Positions 54,791 to 63,961 of a stretch of 64,000 nucleotides of DNA are shown here, piece by piece. The translations under genes were made by a program, and so were the position numbers. The first letter of the stretch is position 1; each line of letters starts with the position of its first letter. The stretch comes from Bifidobacterium myosotis. Its GTDB lineage: Bacteria; Actinomycetota; Actinomycetes; Actinomycetales; Bifidobacteriaceae. The notes beneath the pieces were generated by a model. That model made no database searches. It was given only the letters and a program-made list of their open reading frames with translations, and was not told the DNA's origin. The stretch covers positions 124,060 to 188,059 of the forward strand of contig NZ_MWWW01000005.1 in the NCBI RefSeq assembly GCF_002259745.1, given 5' to 3'.

Positions 54791-56350
54791 ATGGAAACCG
54801 CAATCATCGAACGTCCCGTATCGGCCGACGAAGGCATGGAGGAATCGAACATCGTCATGCTGGACGTGGGACTTATCGATCCGAACCCCGCGAACCCGCG
54901 CCGCGACGTGGGCGATGTGTCGGAACTCGCGGATTCGATACGCGCGCAGGGCATCCGGCAAAACCTGCTCGTCACTCCCACGCCGCAGGGACGCTACCTG
55001 CTCGTCATCGGGCATCGCCGCCTCGCCGCCGCCAAACTCGCCGGATTGAGCCGGGTACCCGCCGTGGTGGCCGATTTGTCGGAACGGGAGCAACGCGAGC
55101 TCATGCTCGTGGAGAACAGCCAGCGCGCCGACCTGACCGTCATCGAGGAGGCCGACGGCTATCAGGGGCTTCTCGATTTGGGCGTGGGCGTGGACGAGGC
55201 AGCGCAACGCACCGGCCGTTCCACGTCATTGGTGCGCCGACGCCTGAAGATAGCCGCCATCGGCGAGAACGCGCGAAGCAAGGCCGGAACGGCCCAGCTG
55301 AGCATCGACGACTGGGAGACCATCGCCGACTTCGACCGGCATCCAGACCTTCAGGAACGGCTCGCCGAGGCGGCAGGCGGCAAGAACTGGAACATGGCCG
55401 TCAAGCACGCCCGGCAGGAGCGAACATGGCGCGAATGGCTCGACACGGCGCGAGCCGAATTGGAACGCATGGGCATCGACGCGGCCGACGAACAGCCGAA
55501 CACGGACAACTGGTATGACTCGCCAAAGGGATTGCGTCGCACCACGATGCTGACCACGGGCGACATCGCCAAGGCCATCGACGCATGGCGCGACTCCCAT
55601 GACGGAGCCACGCCCGTCGTTGGAGTGCGGGCCGAAGGCGCGTCATGGGCGCGCGGCATCGCCCTGTACGAAACCGTGGACGAGGAGGCCGAGACCGCGG
55701 CCCGCGAGGCGCGTGAGGCGCGTTGGCGCGAGGAACGGGAACGCGAGGAACGCGAGACGGCACCGGCCAAGGAGTTCGCGCGGGCAAGCCGTGATTTGCG
55801 CATCGCGTTCGTGACGCATCTCATGGAACTGAAATCCCAGCCGAAGGGCATCGGCAAAGCCGTCGCCCTGCTGTCCGCGAGATTCGCGCTCGATACGCTC
55901 ACCGAGGGATTCGACCAATGGAACAGTCATGCCGAGGACGTCTGGGAGCAAATCACCGGCATCGGCACGGCGGGCGACGACGCCGATGATGCAAAGCCGG
56001 AGGACGAGGCCGAAGACCCGTTACGCGAGTCCGTCACCGCGATGATTGCCGGCGACCCGCAACGGGCCGCGTTCGGACTGCTCTACGCCTTGGCCGAAGA
56101 GCGCGTCAGCTGGGAAACGTGGCGTGACGCGGCGACCATCGCGGAACACGCCGCACCGTTGTACGAGGCGTTGGAAACACTCGGCTACCGCACCTCGGAC
56201 ACGGAAGCCGAAGCCCTCAACGGCTCCCTCGTACCAATCGATGACGACGACAATGGCGAGGATACCGGCATAGGGCAGGACAGCGAACCGGACGACGATG
56301 GGGCGTCGCAAGCCGACGACGCATCCGGCGAGCCGGACGACGCCGAATAA
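54791..56350 (+). CDS. ParB/Spo0J-like partition protein of the mobile element
   Basis: A 519-residue protein. The ParB nuclease/CTPase-like domain (25-115) has NPRRDVGDVSELADSIRAQG, VIGHRRLAAAKLAG and ENSQRADLTVIEEADGY. An HTH follows (DEAAQRTGRSTSLVRRRLKIA), with a long helical and acidic C-terminus. AAGGAG precedes the ATG. It may keep an episomal form or organise the element's replication. No parA is next to it. Confidence 0.88.
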   Translation: METAIIERPVSADEGMEESNIVMLDVGLIDPNPANPRRDVGDVSELADSIRAQGIRQNLLVTPTPQGRYLLVIGHRRLAAAKLAGLSRVPAVVADLSEREQRELMLVENSQRADLTVIEEADGYQGLLDLGVGVDEAAQRTGRSTSLVRRRLKIAAIGENARSKAGTAQLSIDDWETIADFDRHPDLQERLAEAAGGKNWNMAVKHARQERTWREWLDTARAELERMGIDAADEQPNTDNWYDSPKGLRRTTMLTTGDIAKAIDAWRDSHDGATPVVGVRAEGASWARGIALYETVDEEAETAAREAREARWREEREREERETAPAKEFARASRDLRIAFVTHLMELKSQPKGIGKAVALLSARFALDTLTEGFDQWNSHAEDVWEQITGIGTAGDDADDAKPEDEAEDPLRESVTAMIAGDPQRAAFGLLYALAEERVSWETWRDAATIAEHAAPLYEALETLGYRTSDTEAEALNGSLVPIDDDDNGEDTGIGQDSEPDDDGASQADDASGEPDDAE

Positions 56351-56354
56351 GCGA

Positions 56355-56395
56355 CGGACGGGGCGGAACCGGAATACGGGTTCCGCCCCCGTCCG
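56355..56395. terminator. Terminator after parB
   Basis: CGGACGGGG...CGGAACC pairs with GGTTCCG...CCCGTCCG between parB and the convergent small membrane gene. It has a GC-rich stem of about 15 bp without T-tract. Confidence 0.55.
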
Positions 56396-56466
56396 GGCGC
56401 GAATGGCGAAACGTGACGGCGCATGCGCGCCCGCGCCTTCCGGAGCCAAGCGGCGGCGGGTGACGT

Positions 56467-56799
56467 TCAGCCGTGGCGGGAGGAGCGTCGTCGGAGCCGC
56501 GCGTCGCACCAATCCATGAGCATGCTCGCAAGCACGGCCGTGAGAAACGTGGCGACGATCAACGCGAACGAGCCGTCCAATGCCGGAGCGTCCGAGCCGG
56601 CGAGGAAATGCATGAGCAGGAACGCCAGCATGAGCAATCCCGACAGCATGGCGAACGCCGTGAACACGGAGTTCACGAGGAACACCACGAGCCGCAACGG
56701 GTGCGCGAACAGGGCAAGGCACGAGGCCACGCCACGCATCAGCATGCGTATCACGCCCGTCGCCAGCGACAGGCCAAGCATCACCAGCAGCATCGGCAT
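56467..56799 (-). CDS. Small multi-helix membrane protein of the element
   Basis: A 110-residue protein with three or four helices (PMLLVMLGLSLATGVIRML; LRLVVFLVNSVFTAFAMLSG; FALIVATFLTAVLASML). I chose the ATG at MPMLLVML because GGAGGTGG lies eight bases upstream; longer frames run into the next gene. The family is unknown. It is co-directional with the next gene, 28 bases away. Confidence 0.55.
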   Translation of the reverse strand: MPMLLVMLGLSLATGVIRMLMRGVASCLALFAHPLRLVVFLVNSVFTAFAMLSGLLMLAFLLMHFLAGSDAPALDGSFALIVATFLTAVLASMLMDWCDARLRRRSSRHG

Positions 56800-56827
56800 C
56801 GCCGCCACCTCCCGTATGTAGCCAATG

Positions 56828-57334
56828 TCATCCAGCGTAGCCGCCAGGACGCGGGAAACCGAATCGCAATCCCTCCGGGTCCAATCCAATCGAACCGGAT
56901 TCTCCGGCATCACCGGCATCGGCCGCATTCGCCGTTGCGGCGTTGTCTTCCGTCAGGGCAATCTCCGGCGTATCGACGGCGGATGCCGGTCGGCCGTCGG
57001 ATTCGAGGGACAAATCCTCGCCATCATGGATTTCGCCGTGACTATCGGCGGGATTGGCCTGCCCGTAGTCGGGCGTGACGGCATGGAACGCCATGCCCGT
57101 CTCCCTTGGCTCCATCCTGAGCGTGCGCACGAGCTGGGCACGAGGCATGTGATGGTCGTCGCAGAACGATTGGGCGGCGTCACGGAATCGTTCCGCGGCC
57201 CAGCGCATATCGTCCAGCAGGATACCCAAACGCGACAGTTCGCCGCGTTTGCGCCGAAGCGCCTCCAACTCGGCATCCAATGCGTTGTCGGCGATGGCGC
57301 GCATCGCCCGGTTGCGTTCCCTCGGCTTCGCCAT
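56828..57334 (-). CDS. Hypothetical element protein, charged helical N-terminus
   Basis: A 168-residue protein opening MAKPRERNRAMRAIADNAL, helical and charged to about residue 80, then acidic and Ala/Gly-rich. I do not recognise a family. GAGGAG precedes the ATG. It is divergent from the mobilisation genes and could be a relaxosome or regulatory accessory; this is only positional. Confidence 0.6.
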   Translation of the reverse strand: MAKPRERNRAMRAIADNALDAELEALRRKRGELSRLGILLDDMRWAAERFRDAAQSFCDDHHMPRAQLVRTLRMEPRETGMAFHAVTPDYGQANPADSHGEIHDGEDLSLESDGRPASAVDTPEIALTEDNAATANAADAGDAGESGSIGLDPEGLRFGFPRPGGYAG

Positions 57335-57622
57335 GACGGTCTCCTCACGGTGATTGTTCTTCACTGCCCCGCATCGTAGAACGACGCCGGCAATGATGCC
57401 GGCGGACACGAAACGGAACCGGCGTCGGCATGCGAAACGTGACCTGAAGTCCGCCGCGCATGGCGTGGCGCCAAGGCGAAACTGACCGGTGCGCAACCAT
57501 CCCCTCCCCGGAGGGGCGGTTGGTGTGTAGCAAGCATCGCCGGTGTACGTACACCGGCGCGGCCCCGCGAGGCTCGGGGCCGATCGCGGGACACCCGTGG
57601 AACCCGATATGAGGAGGCGCCG
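57335..57622. other. Candidate oriT / divergent promoter region
   Basis: The 288 bases between the divergent hypothetical gene and mobC carry several hairpins: GCCGGCA/TGCCGGC near 57390, CCCCTCCCCGGAGGGG near 57510, the perfect palindrome CGCCGGTGTAC/GTACACCGGCG (57538-57559), and GGCCCCG/CGGGGCC just after. Transfer origins usually lie right before mobC/relaxase genes and contain such repeats. The nic site is not identified. Confidence 0.5.
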
Positions 57623-58027
57623 ATGGGTTGGAAAGGCAACCGTTCCAGGACGATCCGCAAGGCGGTCACGTTCAGCGAGGAGGAATGGCGGTGGGTGGCG
57701 GACTCGCTCAAAGTGGAGAACCGTCAGCGCATCCAGGCCGGGCTCAGGCCCGTGGGATGGATGGCGTTCGCCCGCAACAGGATCAGATGCGCCCACCGCG
57801 TCAACATCACCGTGCCCGCGAACCTGCATGACGTGAGCGCCCAACTGGCGAGGATCGGCAACAACGTCAACCAGATCGCCCGTCACGCGAACACCACGCG
57901 GGAGACGGACCTGGCCATGCTCTCGCGCGTGTTCGACGAGCTGCGCCAGGCGGAACGGCTGGTCGCGGGCCTGCGCATCCGGGTGGAGACCGACGTTGAC
58001 CCCAAAGGGGTGCCCGAATGGCTGTAG
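57623..58027 (+). CDS. mobC: MobC-like relaxosome protein
   Basis: A 134-residue accessory that helps the relaxase open oriT. It has an N-terminal RHH-like part (RTIRKAVTFSEEEWRWVADSL) and the MobC signature IGNNVNQIARHANTT near 80. GAGGAGGCGCCG precedes the ATG. It overlaps the relaxase by ten bases. Confidence 0.85.
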   Translation: MGWKGNRSRTIRKAVTFSEEEWRWVADSLKVENRQRIQAGLRPVGWMAFARNRIRCAHRVNITVPANLHDVSAQLARIGNNVNQIARHANTTRETDLAMLSRVFDELRQAERLVAGLRIRVETDVDPKGVPEWL

Positions 58028-59469
58028 TCAAGATCGGCAAGATCAAAAGCACGCTTGCCCGCAGCATCACCTACGTGACGAACCCGGCCAAGACCGACGG
58101 CTACCGGTGGGCCTCGACCACCGTCGGCGATGACATCACGGACGCCGAGTCCATCGCCCGAGGCTTCGAATGTGCGTTGGACGCCACGAAAGGCGGCTCA
58201 CGCCGGCAGGGGGCCGTGTTGGCGCTGCACGTGATCCAATCGTTCGATCCCACCGACCAGGTCACGCCCCGATTGGCGCATCTGATCGGGGAACGGTTCG
58301 TCCGGGAGATCACCGGAGGCACGCACGACTACGTGATTGCCACCCACACCGACAGATCCCACATGCACAACCACATCCTCATCTGCCCGGCAGACCGGAT
58401 CACAGGCAAGGCCCTGCGTCTGAGGAAAGGAACCCTGGGCGAATGGCGGAAGATCAGCGACCGGCTATGCCGCGAATACGGCCTGCACACCCTCATGCCG
58501 GAACAGTCCGGGCGCGTGGCCCCGTCGATCGGGGAACTCCATCTGAGCGCCAGAGGCGGCAACCTCAAGGACCGGTTGCGCACCAGCATCGACACGGCCT
58601 GCATGAACGCCCATGACTTCGCGGGCTTCCGCCGCGAACTCGCGACGCTCGGCGTCAACGCGACCGTGCGCGGCGGACGCATCACCTACACGCCACGCGG
58701 GCAGACACGCGGAATCCGAGACCGGCGACTGGGCGTGGCATACAACATGCTCGCCATCATGGGCAAGATCCACCGGCGCACACTCAGCGAGATCACCTTC
58801 CACGAGGCCATGATCGCCCGTCGGACGGATACGGCGGTGACCGTTCGAGTGCCCGGCACGCACGGACGCCTGCGCCTGTCCATACCGTGCGACCGGCTCG
58901 TGCGTGACGGAAGGATCTGGCACGCCTACCTGTCCGACGACGTCAGACAAGTGCTCACCGACGGGAACGGCGGCTATGTGCGATCGACGGACTGCGAGGG
59001 CCTGTACGCATGGTTCGCACGGCCCACGCTGCGACTGGAGGACTACTGCCGTCAACGGTTCGACGGCCGGGACCTGACCGGCGTGAACGGACGCGCGCTG
59101 CGTCAGGCAATCGCCTGCGACCGACTCGCCGACAGCCTGCGCGAACTCAAGGTACTCGCCCAGGTCATCGACGAAGGCGACGGCCGACTGGCGACGCTCG
59201 GCCGACTCACCGACTCCGTCGAACTCAACGCGAAGCACATGCGCGCCCTGATCGCGCTCATCGCCGACAACCACGATCGGGGAGCCGACGTCGCGGGATT
59301 GGAGGCGCAGCTCGCCATCGAGGAACGGGAGACCCGCGATCTGGCATCCGACGCCCTCGCCCTGCGACGACTCATCGCACGCACCACGCCGACAAGCGAA
59401 CGCTCCGACAACACACGGCGCACACAGCGCCGCGATGACGGGCATCGTGTCCGCCGCAGGAACCGGTGA
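58018..59469 (+). CDS. mobA: Relaxase / mobilisation nuclease (MobA/VirD2 type)
   Basis: A 483-residue HUH nuclease that nicks oriT and leads the strand to the recipient. The N-terminal Tyr lies in SITYVTNPAKT, and the metal triad is in ATHTDRSHMHNHI (H110, H115/H117, H119). The C-terminal 150 residues are helical, ending in a basic Arg-rich tail. It is coupled to mobC. Confidence 0.9.
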   Translation: MAVVKIGKIKSTLARSITYVTNPAKTDGYRWASTTVGDDITDAESIARGFECALDATKGGSRRQGAVLALHVIQSFDPTDQVTPRLAHLIGERFVREITGGTHDYVIATHTDRSHMHNHILICPADRITGKALRLRKGTLGEWRKISDRLCREYGLHTLMPEQSGRVAPSIGELHLSARGGNLKDRLRTSIDTACMNAHDFAGFRRELATLGVNATVRGGRITYTPRGQTRGIRDRRLGVAYNMLAIMGKIHRRTLSEITFHEAMIARRTDTAVTVRVPGTHGRLRLSIPCDRLVRDGRIWHAYLSDDVRQVLTDGNGGYVRSTDCEGLYAWFARPTLRLEDYCRQRFDGRDLTGVNGRALRQAIACDRLADSLRELKVLAQVIDEGDGRLATLGRLTDSVELNAKHMRALIALIADNHDRGADVAGLEAQLAIEERETRDLASDALALRRLIARTTPTSERSDNTRRTQRRDDGHRVRRRNR

Positions 59470-59520
59470 GCCGGCGGAAGCTGGAACGCAACGAACCACG
59501 ACGGATGACGGGAGAACCCC

Positions 59521-60417
59521 ATGGCGGCCGAGGACCAGGCACAGGAACTCATGATGCGCGTCAGCGAGCAAGGCACGCGCGTCATCATCGACGTGACCAA
59601 ATACGGGCTCGACAAGGCGCTGCACCTGCTCGGCATCGGCGTGCACGCCACCGGCGAGACGCTGCGGCGTATCAGGACCACCGGCAAGGTGGACAGCAAA
59701 ACCCTGCACCGCACCGGCGAGCCGATCAACGTGCAGGAAGTCACCGGACGATACGCCCGACAGCTCGAACACGACCTGAAAAAGGCCGGCATCACCTTCC
59801 ATATCGAACACGACCGCGACACCGGCCGCACCTTCCTCCACTTCCAAGGCAGGGACGCCGACGAGGTCAACCACGTCGTCTCACGCATCGTCGAACGTCT
59901 CAACCGAGAGCTCGCCCGGCAGGAGACCGCCACGATCCACGAACCCGGCGACACCGACCCAGTGCGGCCGCCCACGGAGACGACGCCGGACCGGGAGGAG
60001 TCGAACCCGTTCCTCGAACCATCCGACGACGCGCTGCGCCTCGCCTTCGACGCCGAATCACCATCGAACGGCCGTTTCGACTTCCGCACGGTGCCCTGGG
60101 ACCGCGACGCCGCGATCATCACCGACCAGCTCGACCGGCTCCACATACCCCACCACACGCAACGGGTCGCCGACGACACGGTGCGCTTCACCTATCCGGC
60201 CGGCCAGGCCAGACGGATCGCCGACACTATCGAAACCCTGACCGCACGCTCACGGGGCCTGGACTGGAACCGCATGGACATCCCCGCCCCGGACGGCGGC
60301 GTGCGCCGCCCCAAAACCAAACAGCAGACCCTGAACGACATCCATCTGCGGGCCGGCAAACGCATCGAAGGCCAACGCCGCGCCACACCCTCGAAGCAAC
60401 GCGTCCGTACCCGGTGA
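59521..60417 (+). CDS. DUF3801 (PcfB-like) element protein
   Basis: A 298-residue protein. The DUF3801-type N-terminus (VIIDVTKYGLDKALHLLG, then GETLRRIRTTGKV) is often found beside T4SS coupling or relaxase genes. The C-terminus ends with TLNDIHLRAGKR and a basic tail, a motif shared in form with two neighbours. GGGAGAACCCC precedes the ATG. Confidence 0.7.
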   Translation: MAAEDQAQELMMRVSEQGTRVIIDVTKYGLDKALHLLGIGVHATGETLRRIRTTGKVDSKTLHRTGEPINVQEVTGRYARQLEHDLKKAGITFHIEHDRDTGRTFLHFQGRDADEVNHVVSRIVERLNRELARQETATIHEPGDTDPVRPPTETTPDREESNPFLEPSDDALRLAFDAESPSNGRFDFRTVPWDRDAAIITDQLDRLHIPHHTQRVADDTVRFTYPAGQARRIADTIETLTARSRGLDWNRMDIPAPDGGVRRPKTKQQTLNDIHLRAGKRIEGQRRATPSKQRVRTR

Positions 60418-60456
60418 ACGGATGCGCGACGACCATGACCGGAAAGGAACATCGCC

Positions 60457-61467
60457 ATGCCCGAGCTTTCAGCCAACGCGCGTTGGCTCATGGACAACCT
60501 CATCGACAACGACCGGCAAGCCTTGGTGGACATCGCACGGCGCGGCGAGCAATACGCGGCCGCCGGCATGCCGCAGGACAATCGGCTGGGTCAAGTCTCC
60601 CGCATTGTCATCGACGACGCAATCCGACGCCACAACCAGGCATGGCCCGACGCCGCAATCAGCTTCCCCGGAACGGATCTCGCCCAGGCCTCCGACGAGA
60701 TCGGCCAACGCATCCGAACACAGGCCGCACGATCATGGAACACTCCCGACGTCATGCAGACGCCGGCGCAATGGCAGCCCGATCACTCCATGAACGCGCA
60801 GGCGCCGGCCCCGGAGCCGCGGCGGAACGCAACATCTGTCGGCCGGCCCGGCGGAGATACGCCGGCGAAACCCGCAGTCGGGGAAAACGCAAGGGAGATA
60901 TGGCCGCGCGTGAACTTCCCCAACAGCTACGTGCACCTGTACCGGATGACCTCCAAGGACGGGCGCATGTTCGACAAGATGCGCGTGGCGATACCGCAGG
61001 GCACCAGCATCCGCGGCGTGGACCTGACCGGATGGCAGCTCGACCGCTTCCTGACCGACCATGCACGGGACGCCAAACTGAACGGACGCGACGTGACCGT
61101 CAGCTTCAAACCCGGAGAACCAGTGGAACTTTGGCGGGGCAAAGGCGAACAGCGCGAGACCATGCGCATCGACGACGCATGGCAGCTATGCCGGGCGGTC
61201 AAAGCGCAACGCTTGGCCTACGCGAGGCAACGCGCCGAAAACAAACCGGTCACCGCCACCCCCGGCACCCGGACCGGCGAGGAAACACCCGTGGAAGCCT
61301 CCGGGCCGGAGACCCCCGAACAGACGGCCTCGCAATCCCGGACCATCGGCAAGAGCCGGACGCTCGACGCCATCAGGGATAGAGCCGAACGCCGCACGCA
61401 AACGCCGTCCACCACGCCGACAAGAACGCAGACGCAATCACAGATATCACAGACAAGGAGCCGATGA
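60457..61467 (+). CDS. Element protein with shared C-terminal tail motif
   Basis: A 336-residue soluble protein. Residues 1-95 are helical and 100-145 a Pro/Ala linker. The 150-250 region (WPRVNFPNSYVHLYRMTSKD, then IPQGTSIRGVDLTGWQLDRF) looks like a small globular domain. The tail carries TLDAIRDRAERR followed by a Thr/Gln/Ser-rich end. The family is unknown. It is coupled to the ArdA-fusion gene by ATGA. Confidence 0.6.
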   Translation: MPELSANARWLMDNLIDNDRQALVDIARRGEQYAAAGMPQDNRLGQVSRIVIDDAIRRHNQAWPDAAISFPGTDLAQASDEIGQRIRTQAARSWNTPDVMQTPAQWQPDHSMNAQAPAPEPRRNATSVGRPGGDTPAKPAVGENAREIWPRVNFPNSYVHLYRMTSKDGRMFDKMRVAIPQGTSIRGVDLTGWQLDRFLTDHARDAKLNGRDVTVSFKPGEPVELWRGKGEQRETMRIDDAWQLCRAVKAQRLAYARQRAENKPVTATPGTRTGEETPVEASGPETPEQTASQSRTIGKSRTLDAIRDRAERRTQTPSTTPTRTQTQSQISQTRSR

Positions 61468-62924
61468 TGGCCGAAGACGATCTGACAATCAACGTATGGG
61501 TGGGCAACCTCGGACGATACAACGAGGGCACGCTCATCGGCGGATGGCTGCGCCTGCCCACGGACGAGCAGCGGATCAACCGGTTCCTCACCGAACAGGT
61601 CGGACTGACGCTCGACGCGCAGCAAGCCTATGAGATCGGACGCCAAGGAGGCGTCACCTATGAGGAATACGGCATCTTCGACCACGAATACACGGGCCTG
61701 CTCGCCGCACTCGACTACCGGCCCGGCGAATACGAAGACCTCCACTCCCTGAACACGCTCGCGCAAGCCGCCCGGATCTTCACGCAAGACCAGCCCGAAG
61801 CATTGGAGGCGGTACGGCTGGCGGCCGATATGAACGGCGTGCACGACCCGATCGGACTGGCGAACCTGCTCGTCCAATCCGAGGACATCGAATACATGAC
61901 CTACGACCCGCCGCAAGGCATCACGCAGGAGAACACGCCCGACCTGGACGAGATGTACGGCTGGCATTGCGTCAACCAAAGCACGGAACTCGCGAAACTC
62001 CTTGACGGACCATACGGCATGTACTTCGACGTGGCGAAATACGGGCGCGACGCCGCCATCAACGACAACGTCACCCTCGCCGACCACGGGTTCCTGATCG
62101 ACGCCACCATCCCCGACACCAAACGGTATTCCGGCACGGAACTCAAGCAGATCATCGACGCCTACACCGACGACGAGCCCGGCCTCGACGCCACGACGCA
62201 GTCGACCCCCGACGCAATGCGGATGATCGAGCGCTGGGGAGACACGCACGACAACGTGATGCGATCGGACGGCACGGAGCGCATCACCGAACGCATCATG
62301 CAGGCCAACGACACCGATGGCGACACCCTGCGCCGACAGGTCCAAGGCCTCGTCAAACCGGTGGCCGACCAGCTGGACGGCGACATGCCCTCAGGCTCGG
62401 CCACGTTCGCCCGACTCGTCGCCGAACACGCAGCAGAACACGCCAATCCCGACCAGATGCCGGCACGGGAACCGTTCCGGCTCGAATCACTGCTCGAACC
62501 CAGCGAACGCATCATGGAATACACGCTCGCCGGCACGGCGACGAACTGGGGAGCACCCGTCTACCAGTGCATCATGCCCGCCGATTCCACCGACATCAGC
62601 GCCGGATTGGAGGACACCCTCCAACGCATCATCGCCGACCGGACCGGGCGCGGCGACGCCGCCTCGATACTCGCCGAAACCATGGGCGCCAAGCCCGCCG
62701 GCGAACTCGACCCCGCCGACGGCATCACCCCGATCGACCAGGGATACGCGCTGCCCGCACCCATCACCTCCTTCAACCCCAAATCGGCGAAAGAGGAAGA
62801 GCCGAACACGTCGAAAGGCAGGGACACGGTGCTCGACGGCATACGCCAACGGGCCAGCCAGCGCGCCGACGACCCCACAGCCCATCCGTCCACACCGGAC
62901 CGGACGAAGACCCGCAACCGATAA
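61464..62924 (+). CDS. ArdA antirestriction domain fused to a long C-terminal region
   Basis: A 486-residue protein. Residues 8-170 match ArdA, a DNA-mimic that blocks type I restriction (INVWVGNLGRYNEGTLIGGW, EEYGIFDHEYTGLL, EYEDLHSLNTLA). Usual ArdA is 165-200 residues; here about 300 more follow with no recognised family, ending with TVLDGIRQRASQR and a basic tail. On a transferring element it protects incoming DNA. It overlaps the gene before it as ATGA. Confidence 0.8.
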   Translation: MMAEDDLTINVWVGNLGRYNEGTLIGGWLRLPTDEQRINRFLTEQVGLTLDAQQAYEIGRQGGVTYEEYGIFDHEYTGLLAALDYRPGEYEDLHSLNTLAQAARIFTQDQPEALEAVRLAADMNGVHDPIGLANLLVQSEDIEYMTYDPPQGITQENTPDLDEMYGWHCVNQSTELAKLLDGPYGMYFDVAKYGRDAAINDNVTLADHGFLIDATIPDTKRYSGTELKQIIDAYTDDEPGLDATTQSTPDAMRMIERWGDTHDNVMRSDGTERITERIMQANDTDGDTLRRQVQGLVKPVADQLDGDMPSGSATFARLVAEHAAEHANPDQMPAREPFRLESLLEPSERIMEYTLAGTATNWGAPVYQCIMPADSTDISAGLEDTLQRIIADRTGRGDAASILAETMGAKPAGELDPADGITPIDQGYALPAPITSFNPKSAKEEEPNTSKGRDTVLDGIRQRASQRADDPTAHPSTPDRTKTRNR

Positions 62925-62942
62925 GCCGCCGAGGAGACCAGC

Positions 62943-63656
62943 ATGACCACCATGGACACCGCCTACCGGCAACTGCAGGACGAACTCAAACGCCTCGGCT
63001 ACGAGCTGCGCATGGAAGGCTTCGGCATCCTCCAGCCCCAAGGCTCCTACGGGGACATCGAACCACCGTACCGGCTCGTCACCCTGCGCGAGATCCCCAT
63101 CGAACCGTTGCCCGAATGGTCGGCCGACGTGCACCCGCACGACATCACCTACCGGTTCGACGCCACGCGATACCAGCACGACAGCGAACAACGGGACACC
63201 ATTGACGTGCGCGACTACGAAACATGGACGCGCACCGTATGCGACGAACAACACGTGCAAGGCCGCGTGCTCATCGACATGGACAAAACGGCGGAGGAAC
63301 GCATCGCCGACCTCGCCACCGCAATCCACTACATCCAATCCGCGAACCCCGCATGCCGCTCCTACCCGGTGGACCGCAAGACCCGACGCAACGAACTGCC
63401 CGACCGCACCCGCATCAGCCAGCCGATCGACGACTACCGGGACCCGTGGAGCATCCGGGTCATGGCCGCACGGGAACAGGCCCTCGACACGCTCGCCTCC
63501 AAACACGTTCGGGTGTCCAAGGCCCGCGCCGAATCCGACGCGCTCACCGGAGGCGGCCGCGACGCCCGCGCCATCGGTCGAGACGCCATCAACGCCGTCC
63601 AAGGCAAAGCCCCGAACATCGACAAACCCATCAGAAAACGCAGGCCGAGCCGATGA
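62943..63656 (+). CDS. Hypothetical element protein
   Basis: A 237-residue protein starting MTTMDTAYRQLQDELKRLG after GGAGACCAGC. It has a helical N-terminus, an acidic middle with many aromatics and a very basic end (KPIRKRRPSR). I do not recognise a family. It overlaps the SSB-like gene by four bases (ATGA), so it belongs to the same transfer operon. Confidence 0.6.
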   Translation: MTTMDTAYRQLQDELKRLGYELRMEGFGILQPQGSYGDIEPPYRLVTLREIPIEPLPEWSADVHPHDITYRFDATRYQHDSEQRDTIDVRDYETWTRTVCDEQHVQGRVLIDMDKTAEERIADLATAIHYIQSANPACRSYPVDRKTRRNELPDRTRISQPIDDYRDPWSIRVMAAREQALDTLASKHVRVSKARAESDALTGGGRDARAIGRDAINAVQGKAPNIDKPIRKRRPSR

Positions 63657-63961
63657 TCGACGCCCGACATCCGCAGGCCTATGCGCGCGGCATCCTCACC
63701 GATGACGCCAGATTCCACACCGACGGCGACGGCAGGACGACGGCAACCCTGACCGTGAACGCCGGCACCATGGACACGCCGCTCATCATCCGCGTGCACG
63801 CGGCCGGAGACCATGCGACATACCTGCGCGAACAGAGCGCACTGCAGGGACGACGACTCATCGTCCACGGCATCATCCACGAAGAGGAAAACGCCGACGA
63901 AGTGTACATCCTGGCCGACGAGATGGCCCTGCACACCAGCGTCAAGGACACACTCCCGTGA
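63653..63961 (+). CDS. Short SSB-like OB-fold protein
   Basis: A 102-residue protein with the single-stranded-DNA-binding pattern: ARGILTDDARFHTDGDGRTT, ATLTVNAG and GRRLIVHGIIHEEEN. It is shorter than chromosomal SSB (about 160-200 residues) and lacks the acidic tail. It could coat the transferred strand on entry. It is coupled to both neighbours. Confidence 0.65.
   Translation: MIDARHPQAYARGILTDDARFHTDGDGRTTATLTVNAGTMDTPLIIRVHAAGDHATYLREQSALQGRRLIVHGIIHEEENADEVYILADEMALHTSVKDTLP

Noticed and set aside
59466..61382. 638-residue Arg/Thr-rich frame over the DUF3801 genes
   Set aside because: Shadow in another frame; the real genes have ribosome sites, coupled starts and family motifs.
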